Below are positions 29,701-41,900 of a DNA stretch of 64,000 bases, in pieces. Under the pieces are notes generated by a model. The model did not search any database, was not told where the DNA came from, and saw only the letters and a list, made by a program, of their open reading frames with translations. The translations under genes and the position numbers were made by a program. The stretch lies in contig CM068839.1 of NCBI GenBank assembly GCA_028554795.2, forward strand, positions 40,143,006 through 40,207,005, given 5' to 3'. Numbering within the stretch: position 1 is the first letter of the stretch; each line of letters begins with the position of its first letter. The DNA is from Sinohyriopsis cumingii (taxonomy: Eukaryota; Mollusca; Bivalvia; Unionida; Unionidae).

Positions 29701-32011
29701 GAATACCTTTTAAAAAATGATTAAACAGAATTTTACTACATTTGACAGAAAGCATCATGGCAAAGAAGGCTGTTAAGTTTGTTCAATTAATGGGTTACAA
29801 TAATTTTTTATACATATTTTACACAAGTTTAAGATCTGTATGTTTTATATTTTATCTTGTTGCTCTTCATGTTTTAATTTATTTAGTTGGGTTTATCTTC
29901 TTAAATTTGTGTGATGCAAACATAGCAACAAATATTGATATTATCAAATATAGCTTACTAGAGTTTTTCAACTATAGTTGTGATGATTTCAGTACTCAGT
30001 GACCAAAAAAAGATGTGAGTTGTAGAAGTGTATGGTAAAACTGGTATATTAGTTTACCATGGTGTTTTTCCAGTGGAAAGTACCATGTTACTTTTTCACT
30101 TTGCTGGTACTTCAGTAGCTTCCTTTAGTAAGGAATGTTCAGAAACTCCAGAGTAATCTTGTGAAGAATTTATTGATATTAACATCATGCTTTCATTTTT
30201 CATGACAAAATCACTCAGAACTTTATTACTTTTTTCCAGAACAGTTGCATTTGTGTGCATGTGTGTGTGTGTGATTTGGACTTTTAACATAGCTTTAACA
30301 ATTTTTCAGTCATATTGCTACAATGTCTACAGTGTGACAGTTTATAGTGATATCTAGCACTGGGGCATCATGCCACAGACATGATGCATGATGTCCTACC
30401 CAGTCACATTATCCTGATACCAGGCTGACCTATCCTAATACATACCTCTTAATGCTGAGTACCTAGTGAGGCATCTGTTAGTACCATTTTTATAAGTCTT
30501 TGATATGACTCATCAGAGGTGGATGCTCTAACCACTAGGCCACCGGAGCAGTCAGTTGCATTTGTCACAAATTAATTTTAAATATTTTAAATATTACAAA
30601 TATAATTATATTTATGAACCTTTAGTCACACGTTTGACAAATGTCACTTATTCTAACATGGAGGCTGAGAGGGATGTTGTGAATGATACTCAGGCCAAAT
30701 CCAACTTTAAAAAATCTTTGGACCCCCACCCCCAAAAGAGAAAAAAATGTCATTGGTTTTAGTTTTTACTAGAGTATGTTAGTGTGTCAAGTACTTTCAG
30801 TAGATCAGTTATTTTCTGTTTGAATTTTAGATAATTTCTTTTGTCCACTAAACATTTTCTTGTTTGCTGATGTCCCTCTCTGTGAAATATTTTGTTTGGG
30901 TGGACAAGGCTTTGGTGCAGATTCATAACCTCTGAACAAAGATGGATGCATTTTATATCCTTAACAAGCAGCATAGTTCAGCATTGCTTAACATAAAGTG
31001 AATGTTAGTTATAAAGTACTTTTCTATTTTGTCTTTGTCAATCTACAACATGCAGTAAAGGAAGTCATGTTTGCTTTGTACACAGGTACCTAATGCAAAC
31101 TTGATATCAAAATGGATCCAAGCCATGAAAAATATTGTTACAAGTGAAGGTACCTAATGCAGACTTGATATCAAAATGGATCCAAGCCATGAAAATATTG
31201 TTACAGGTGAAGGTACCTAATGCAAACTTGATATCAAAATGGATCCAAGCCATGAAAATATTGTTACAGGTGAAGGTACCTAATGCAAACTTGATATCAA
31301 AATGGATCCAAGGCATGAAAATATTGTTACAGGTGAAGGTACCTAATGCAAACTTGATATCAAAATGGACCCAAGCCATGAAAATATTGTTACAGGTGAA
31401 GGTACCTAATGCAAACTTGATATCAAAATGGATCCAAGCCATGAAAATATTGTTACAGGTGAAGGTACCTAATGCAAACTTGATATCAAAATGGATCCAA
31501 GCCATGAAAATATTGTTACAGGTGAAGATACCTAATGCAAACTTGATATCAAAATGGATCCAAGCCATGAAAATATTGTTACAGGTGAAGGTACCTAATG
31601 CAAACTTGATATCAAAATGGATCCAAGCCATGAAAATATTGTTACAAGTGAAGGTACCTAATGCAAACTTGATATCAAAATGGATCCAAGCCATGAAAAT
31701 ATTGTTACAGGTGAAGGTACCTAATGCAAACTTGATATCAAAATGGATCCAAGCCGTGAAAATATTGTTACAGGTGATGACAGCTGGTATAGAAACCTTC
31801 TCATACATGACACCTTTTATAAGTATATAAGAAAATCCAATGTTTGTGAACTAAATAGAATTGAGATTTTCAAAAAACATGAACGCCAAAAATTCTGAGC
31901 AACTAGTTTCGCATTTATGCTTCTTCAGGCATGAAATGTTTTGAAAGAAAACGGGTGACGTCTTTTATTTTAGAAAACCAATTACGTCATTATGTAATAT
32001 CATAAATGATA

Positions 32012-32058
<47 letters not shown>

Positions 32059-35000
32059 CAGGATTATTGGTGTTAAAGTGTGTTGAAATATTAGAGGAAA
32101 ACTGAGGATCTCTATAATTTTTTATATGAAAGCGATGATTATTCATTCTCTTAGAAACTTGTTGAAGTGTTTGCCTAACATATTGCATACTACATTTTGT
32201 ACAGGTTATCAAATAAATCACATCAGTTGATATGCAGTTAGTGTTATCACATAGAGAAAATACCTCTTTTGTATTAGCGCTACTGAAAGAAGTAAAGTGA
32301 GAATGTGCTTTTCACTTGCCAGCTCTGATTCTCTTATTCTTAATTGATATTCTCTTTCTTCCTTCGCTCTTTGCATTTGCATCTATCTCTCTCTCCTCTT
32401 TCTCCAATTGTAACTGCATTTGTTTCTCTTTCTCCGATTGCAAGTGCATTTGTTTCTCTTCTTTCTGTAACTGCATTTGTTCTTTCTGTAACTGTGTTTC
32501 TCTCCTCTTTCTCCAACAGCATTTGTTTTTCTTCTTTCTGAAGTTCAAATTTTCTTAACTCTAATTCCATCTTGTATTTTAATTTTAATTCCTTTATTTT
32601 TATGTCAGAGTCTGATACAGCCTTACTGATCAAAACCAAAGCACTTTTATCCAAAACATTCTTTTCCACCAAATAGTAGACTAAAATGTTTGCCTCAGAA
32701 AGATCAATTTTCTGGCAAGCTGAATCAATTCATTTTTTTTCTCAAAAGGTCTAACTGTTCCTGGACAGGATTTAAAATAAAGATCTCCACTTTTGATGAC
32801 ATTGTAAAAAAGATTGTTGATTTCACTACATATTTCTGAACTGTGAAATAATACTTGGGATTTAAAAATTTCGAAACTGGGGAAATTTAAATTTCAAAAA
32901 CAATATTTTCTGAATTATTTTAGCAAAATTCATATCACAAGTATGAGCGCCCAATTTTCTGTTATGAGTCTATGTTCATAAAATAATTAACAAAAAAAAA
33001 GTGAAGACAAGCTTTTTCAAATTTAACAAATTATTTATTTCCTTAGAATACGAAGTGAAAAATGAGAACAAAGAACTTACGGTATTGCATATCAAATCCA
33101 AATTGTAATCCAAGAATTAAAAAACACAAGTCCTATCAGTTGAAAGTTCTAAGTGAATCTCAGTTCAAATCTCAGTGAAATTCAGCCCAAACTGGTCACA
33201 ACCTAATATAACTTAATGTTTCAAATGTTTTAAGCCCAACTGAATATCTTTATCAAAATCATCAGTTATATGACTAAGACAGACGCAAAACAATTCCCGG
33301 ATGAGGGTAAAAAGTTCATCCTTCTTAAAAAAATTAGAAATGTTACCAACTGACACATGATAAAATATCATGTAGTCCAGGTATGACCTTGACTCAACTT
33401 AATATTCTTACTCTGAGAAAGAATTTTTTTAATAAAAAATAATTTGGCAAAAACTGTCACTCATTTTGGAACAAGGTCGGGAAGTCAACACAATGTTTCA
33501 TTTCTCATAGAGGATAATGAAGCTATTATCAGTTTACATAGTGACATAAAAGTTTTAAAAAAAGTCAATCAGGTCAAACAGAACTGAACTAAATTCTGGA
33601 CAAGGTCAAGTCCAGTAAACAATGTTACATTACAATAGCATGTAATGGAATAAAAAAGAAATGTAAAACTAGCAAACAATTAAATATACATAACAAAGTA
33701 ATGTTATGTATATTTTATTTAATTTATATTTGATTTAATTTAATTGTCTGTTTGTAAGTTTTAAATTTTTTATTTATTTCATTACATGTTAAAGTAATTT
33801 AATTTTGTTACTGAAATTTGATATTTTCCAGAAATTTATTTGACCTGACCATTTAGTTGTAAACACCTAATGCTGACCTAGTTCCTGACCTTGATTTAAA
33901 ATTAATAACAGTTGAGTAAACAACTTTTTTTAAATTAAGTGTTATTGTGGGATACATAGAGTGAGATTGAGGCTGTACTGGAATATGTGACATTAGACAT
34001 GTAAATTGCTTCTACGATGTTCTAGAAATTCTGGTTTTACTGGAGGGTTGACTCATCTGGGAATCTATTTTGCATCTCAAATTACTGTATAACCTTTGTC
34101 TATAAAGAATTTAGTTAGTTGGGCATTTTAACTTCAACACTGACTGAAAGGTGTTTAGCTGTGACCAGTTGAGTTGAAATTTGATTTTTGGAATTATTTG
34201 GATTCTAAAAGATTAATTCTTTTGTTTGGAGTATTTTAGTGCTCATACAGAATTCTTGGACAAGGACATTTCTTGAAATTTTATTTGGAATTTCAAACAT
34301 CATAATATTATCTTCTGATGTACAACAAAGAACTGTAGACACATCAGTCTTATACAGGCTAAAGTATACGTCATCGCCTTCCATTTTAGATTTTTAGTCA
34401 GACTCAAACTCAAATTCATTAGAACAGTATAGTACTAGGACTAATAATTTTTCATTCTTGGATTTTAGGGGCGATTTGATTCTTAAAACCATAGGTTCTT
34501 TTTTCCATTTTTACCTTGTTTTTCTAGGAAAATAAATTATTTGTTAAATTTTACAAAGCTTGTTGTTTTCAATTTTTCTTTGTTACTGTTCATGAGAACC
34601 TAAACGCATAACATAAGAGTAATGAATTACTGCTTTTGTAATACAGAGTTTTGGAGGTTTAAAACTAATTTTAGGTAAATAATGCTTACATGCTACTGTT
34701 GCAAAAACGACTTCTTCCCAGTTGCTCTTATGTTCCATAGTCTAAGACCCAAGTCAAATGAGTAATTTTCTGCATGTTGGCTGGGACTAAAGAGTCAGTC
34801 TGGGATCATGTTCTTTTCAGTTCTAGGCTTCTAGTACTAACTAGGGGGCGAGAGAATAATTAGTATGAACTGGAACTATGAGTCCTGGCAGTGGAAAGCA
34901 ATGCATTAGTATCGGGTTGGAATTACATAAAACTAGTTCAAACCACCACCACCACCAAATTAAAAAAAGAACCCAAATTCATTATTTTTAAATAAGCTGA

Positions 35001-35848
35001 TAGACCATATTACTTCAAGACGATATAAGCAAGAAAAAAAAGGCAAAAACATTAAGCCCCCAGTGAGAATTGAACTCACGACCCCTGGTTTACAAGACCA
35101 GTGCTCTAACCGCTGAGCTATGGAGGCTTGCTGTAAGTATTTAGCACAATACAGTGTGACAGCTTAAATGTCACACTTTTTACACAGATGTTACCTTAGT
35201 AAAGCTTCATTTGGAGCGCATATGGAAATTATTTTGTATAAATCATTAATCAGTATCATCTGGCATATAATGTGAGGATATTCAATTGCTATCCTATTGT
35301 CATGTTTTCCATCTTTTGTGACTATCCGTAGTTTGATCCCAGTAGTAAAACTTTACATAGATAATTTTATTAGCCTAGTAATACAGTATCAACCTTAATT
35401 CATAGACTCAGGTAGAGGATGAAGTGGAATTGGTTTAGGTTGGGGGGGGTGTGTGAGATACAGATGAAAGTTCTTTTTTGTTACAGGAAGGTCATATGTG
35501 AACTTGTGTATATTTGATTTCTGTTACTTAATTCACTTTATGAATGAAAACCAGTCTTGCCTTTGGAAACATTTGCATGTAGGGGCAATTCACAATGCAA
35601 AATATCAAGGTCAAGATTAAACAAAAAAGTATTAATTATTTCACAAGCACAATATAATATTAGAATACCAAATAAAGATATTACTTCAGATCCATTATTA
35701 GAATAGGAAGATTCCAGTTTATTTCCTGTTGCAAGGTCAAAGGTCAAGGTCAGAGGAAAACTTATTTTGGTACTTGATGCAGATCTTTCTCATTGTGTAA
35801 ATGAGCACTTATAGAACATATATACATCATTATAAGCACTTCCTTTTG

Positions 35849-35935
<87 letters not shown>

Positions 35936-38900
35936 GGGGCTACAGTGTGAAAGGTATATATTGCTGATGTACTTTTACTGTGACTATTTAAAATTGATGT
36001 ATGAACACCGAATTTGTTCACAAACCCTTTAAGATAGGGAAGGGGGTGCTAATAATGTGGTGGTCACAGGGTGAAAGGTTGGATCATTAACATGCATGTT
36101 ACATTTTAATTGTTTCTCAGATCATTGTTTTAAAGATCAGTTCATATTTGTATACAGATGGTCTGTGAAAAGATTGCATGGACATTTTGGAAAATACAGT
36201 GTAGGATATATTATGCAAGCCACAATCGCAGTTGGGGTTATATATACTTAAAGCACAGTTAAATGAAACGAAACAAGGTAGATTAGATTTCATGTATCCT
36301 CTTCTCCCACCCCAATGACTGGATGTATGTAATGCAGTAGCTTTGACAGTCCATTTGTCTATCTTCCTTATCTGTGCCTTATAATCTGAATTTTACTTTG
36401 CACATATCTTCACCAAATTTCACAGGTGGGTTGCCTTTCGGAACCTCAAAAAGCTTTGTAGATTTTGTAAATGTCACTTCATTGCTAGATGGTGTGTCAT
36501 GTAACATTGCCATTCTCATAGATCAAAGTTCAAAGTTCATAGCTGTGGAAAAAGTAACTTTCTGACCTGTTTCCATGTCAGTTCTATAACCTTTGAACTG
36601 TGATTAGTATGTGCTTAGTTTATCAGACTTTAATTAGATTTATTTACACAATGACCCAGTTGTGTGCGGCACATCAGTCATGTCCCTTCCTAAAAGGTCA
36701 TGGTCACAGTAAGAGAAAATAAACTTTGTAATAGGTTTCCATGTCTGATTTGTAGCTTGTAAAAAATTGGAGATTATTTGATTAATAATTACTCATTATT
36801 TTATTATGTAGAACAAAACATTTCTAGCTAAAATATCAAGCTCATAGCAAAAGAAAATATAGCATTGCTTCTTGTTTCAGTAGAATCTGTTTCTGTGTCT
36901 GGTCTGTAATATTTTAAAACATGATATATTTTTATGAACCTTGATCAAGCAATATGTGATACCTCACAGCTTGACAGTGTGTTATGTACAGTTGTCACAC
37001 CTCTAATTCGGAGGTCACGATCGTCACAAAGGTATTGTCAAAAGACAGTTGTATCATGTTCCATGCATGTTTGGGATGCTCATATTTTCTGGTAAGCAGC
37101 ATCAAATATGTTGCATTTTAACACCCTAAAGCTTTTAGTGAATGAATATTTATATATGGCCTGTCAGTCAGTTTGGGTAATCAGTATTGATATGATACAC
37201 ATTTGTTAAAAATTCTGTTCAGATCCATACTCATGAAGACCCACAAACATACAAAAGAACTGATAAGTGGATTAACTTATAAGTGTGGAATTTGTTTCTT
37301 ATAGTAAGTACAGTACACATTCAGACAACTACATGTATATTGATCTGTTTGAGTGGACCTAAATGTGTGTTATAGATTGATATGAGTAAACCTTATTGTG
37401 AGTTATAGATTTATATGAGCAGATTGTATTGTGTTGTATATTGTTAATTCAGTATTCTAATTTTCCACATTGATTAGATGAGATTGAACATGTTAACTGA
37501 GCTGTCAGCAAGCCTCCATAGCTCAGTGGTTAGAGCACTGGTCTTGTAAACCAGGGGTCGTGAGTTCAATCCTCACTGGGGGCTTCTTTTTTTTCAGTTT
37601 TACACCTAGACATTATATTATTTGTTTGTAAAGGCAAGAGCATTCTTGCTGACATGATACTGTAAATTTATTTATTTTCATAGAACTATATTTTTGTTTT
37701 GAGAATAATGATATTTTCTGTGCTAATCATATTCATGAACTGAGGAAGGAGTCCAATTGTTTCCAAATGATTATTGTTAGTTGGGTCTTTAAGTCAATGG
37801 TTTGTAGCAAGTATAAAATACATGAAAAAAACATGGAACTTTGTACTTCTTGCAAAATAATAACTGATTTACTCACCTTAATTTGAGTCAGACTGATAAC
37901 ATCAGAGACCTTGAGTTAATCTGCTGTCATATAATGCAATGGCAGATCAGATTATGTCATTTATTATGCTGATTAGTTCTAACAGACTGCATAGATCCAG
38001 ACCAGACGGTGAATTATGTATCGGTAGATCTAAGTCTGAACAATTTGCACTTTGATCTGACATGATTATATATGGTGTATTTTCTTTTAGGTCTCCACTA
38101 TTTATAATAATATTTGTTGTTTTTAAAAAAAATATTATGCCATGTTCTATTTTGACCTGAAATTTATTTCAGAGCAATCAGGTTTTTATAGACATTTATG
38201 TAGCTTTTTAATGCCTGCCATGTCATTAAGGACCACAGTGGAAACAAGTAAATATTATTCAGTTACTTGTTTTTGCTATCTTTTATATAATAACACATTG
38301 CAATAGCAGTTTGTATTGTGTTGCATAAACTATCCTGATGTCTTAATGTGTAATAAGACATTGCAATAGCAGTTTGTACTGTGTTGCATAAACTATCCTG
38401 ATGTCTTAATGTGTAATAAGACATTGTAATAGCAGTTTGCATTGTGTTGCATAAACTATCCTGATGTCTTAATGTGTAATAAGACATTGTAATAGCAGTT
38501 TGTACTGTGTTGCATAAACTATCCTGATGTCTTAATGTGTAATAAGACATTGCAATAGCAGTTTGTACTGTGTTGCATAAACTATCCTGATGTCTTAATG
38601 TGTAATAAGACATTGTAATAGCAGTTTGTACTGTGTTGCATAAACTATCCTGATGTCTTAATGTGTAAAAAGACATTGTAATAGCAGTTTGTATTGTGTT
38701 GCATAAACTATCCTGATGTCTTAATGTGTAATAAGACATTGCAATAGCAGTTTGTACTGTGTTGCATAAACTATCCTGATGTCTTAATGTGTAATAAGAA
38801 ATTGCAATAGCAGTTTGTATTGTGTTGCATAAACTATCCTGATGTCTTAATGTGTAAGTAGATTATCTTTCTTTGCCACTTCATGTCCTATTGTAGTCAG

Positions 38901-41900
38901 TTTCTCAAATATTTACTGGCTTAAAGGTATGTGTATCTTTGTGTATATATATCGTTTATAGGAGTTATATTTGGCCAAGGAATATTGCTATAGTATAATA
39001 TTATTGTTTTCAGAGTTCTCTAAGTGTAAATAAGGCAGTTGATCCAAGTTCCTCACAAGCTTGTGATAAAGCCAAGTTTCTCATCCATACAGATGTTACA
39101 TATGAAATTATTTTATATGGCCTGGCAGATAATGATCCAAAGGTAAGAACATTATTGTATTTACTTTATATGTTGGGATACTGTAAAATTTTTGACACCC
39201 TAAATTATTTCATGAAAGTTTTTTTTTTAATGCACTAAAGTTTTGGGATATTTCAGTGTAATCATTTTGTTTCATATTAAAATTTTGGTATACTTGTGTT
39301 AAATTTTGAGCTTATTCCATGGGTTTGGTTTGTTTGTTCAAGAAACAGCTCAATTTAATTACCTCTTTTATGACTCAAAATCCCCAATCCTAATCCCTAA
39401 TCATGTTGACTAAACAAAGCAAGGTATTGGCTGAAAAGGTCCATTTACTGGTTGAGTAGAACAGCTTTGTCTTCCATTGAACCAAATACCTGACATACTG
39501 ATATCAGTTTCATTGCAAACAGCTATAATCCTGCTAGTAGTAGCAATACCCAACTATTACAGTCCAGATGTGATTGCATTTCGTTATCTCTTTGAGATAA
39601 GATAAGCCAGGAAAATGATTTTTGCCTTTCCTTTATGCTGTGTGTAGATAAGAATGCTTGTCAGTGAAAATGGCTATATCAACAATTACAAAATCATAGA
39701 CTGCTGTGTCCAGCATAATAAAAATGAAAACCAGCCACTAAACTTTTTAATTCACAATGTGACCTGTAACTCTAAATAATCACTTTGTAGCAAGGATTTT
39801 TCAATCATGATAGTTGCAACTGAGTTATTGTGAGTGAAGAAAAACATTTGATTCCTTTCCAAAGATATATAGTTATTATGGCAACTTAAAATGTGTGATT
39901 TAGATTTGAAGATGGTGTACATATAGTGTCCATCTGTCTCCATGTCTTGAGACCCTGTGCTTACAAGCTATACATGAAATTATATCTGATTTTGCATATT
40001 TAATTTCAGAAAATAATGAGCTAAACTATTTATTTTCTTGATATAGGCAGCTTTTATAAGGTTCACACAGTCCTTGAAAGCTCATTGAAATTGGTCCCTT
40101 AAAACTCCTTTAATTTGATAATTTGGCGATTTTTCTTTGGAAACCTCTTGAGTTTGTTTGAGAACTGAAGTTTTTCAAAAACGTTATTAAAATCCTAGAA
40201 GCAGATTTAATTAAATAAATAAGATTTTTTGATTGAAAACAAATATTAAATAAGAAGGAATATTGTGAACTCATAATCTGCTCATTTTTATGATGATCTA
40301 CCATGAATTAGTTTAACAAGGGTACAAGTAAATCATGCACAGGCACACCTGTAGAAGTAAACCATATAAGCATGTATGACATCTGCTTAACAGACTTATG
40401 AAAAACCTATAAACTATGAACAAAAAATAGTGTGTACTCTTTGTAGTGGTGTATCTACAAAGCGTACAAGAGATAGATTAAATCTTTTAATGGAAATTAG
40501 CGAGAGACCTCTGCCTGTGATCATGTAATAGACATTTCAAGCATGGGGGAATCGGCCTTAAAGTTGCACATAAAAGGCAAAAATCATAAAATGCATGTTC
40601 TTAACTCTAAACCAGAGGTAAATATGACCTCTTTTTCTTAAACGAACTTCTAATATACCAGAAAAGGAACTTGTTACTGCAACAGGAGGTTTGACTATAC
40701 CCCACCATCCCAGAACTTACAAAGGTCAGTTGAACACTACATTTAAAAAAGGATGATATGTTGAAAGCTGAGATGTTATAGACATTAAAACTCATAAGAG
40801 GTCACCAATCATTGTAAATCATCAGAGAACACTAGTAAACTGTTGAAATCAATGTTTTCAGATAATGATATTGTTATGGTGTTATGTACACCTGTATTTT
40901 TTGTATACCTATATAAAGATCAATGTATATAAATTATTGAAAATGAAAAAAAATATGATAGGTGACTGATGTTGTCCACCTCTAAGTGAAAAGTGATTTT
41001 TTATCTGTTTTAAAACTGAATCATACCTTCTGTTATGAAAACAAAAACTAATGCTTCATTTGTTAAATACTTAACATAATTTTGTGATGTGTTTGAAGCT
41101 TTGTTTCATTTCAGACAGGCCTAAAGTGATTTGCAAAATGAAGATAATTTGCTGTAAAAAAAATTAATGAAAGTTTTGCTGAATAACCTTCTTAAGAATT
41201 GGACAAAATCATTAAAAAGTCATTGAAAACTCCTTGAATTTGTGAACCCAAGGTCTGTATGAACCATGTTTTGTTGCCATGGTGACCATCATGGCAAGTT
41301 TTATCACTTCTGCTCCCAAACCTCATGGATTAGGTTTATGACTCTTGATATGCAAATTTGACCTGAGGTCTTAATGTTCTTAAATATTCCTACTACTTGT
41401 TTACTGTTATGAGGATGGTCATGGAACTTTCTGCGCACATTTACCCATTTTGCCTGAGGTCCATATGTTCTAAATAGTAATGGTACCTCTCTGATATTCA
41501 ACATGGCCAGCATAGAAGCCATCTTGGAAATCTTGTTATGCTACTCTAAAACCAACAAGTGGATGGGCAGCAATCTTTTGTCCAAAAGCTTACACTTGTG
41601 TCCTTCTGGAAAAGCCCTGCTCAAGACAGGCCACCCCTTGATTGGAGGCCACCTTATCTGACACCATGATAGTATATTTTTACCATTCTGTCCCTCACAA
41701 GGTCACCCCTTTTATAAGGTACGTATAAAGGGCTCAGAGATGGGTACCACTTTAGTTCTGCATGCAAAAATGGCACTTCTCTGACATTCAGGATGGATTT
41801 GATATCAGCCATCTTGAAAGTTCTTGCTGTTGTAACATGACCAAAGATGATCACATAACTTTAGGTCTATATGTATCTCTAATGAAAATGGTTCCACAAT

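Larger units (their letters stand above)
24381..39013 (+). other. RTTN: Rotatin intron f-g
   Basis: 14,633 bases, the largest intron seen. Contains the donor minisatellite, a foldback MITE, a GT-rich tract, SINEs (25967, 27580, 29007, 30345), five other tandem repeats, a Penelope-like remnant, LTRs, two tRNA-Thr genes and dispersed repeats. 25330-25950 and 34620-35040 show nothing I can name. Confidence 0.85.

Noticed and set aside
31107-31830. Open frames of about 230 codons on both strands
   Set aside because: They follow a 63-bp tandem repeat whose length is a multiple of three and lacks stops; no homology, no start context, overlapping on both strands.
38263-38739. 158-codon minus-strand frame
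   Set aside because: By-product of a 63-bp minisatellite.
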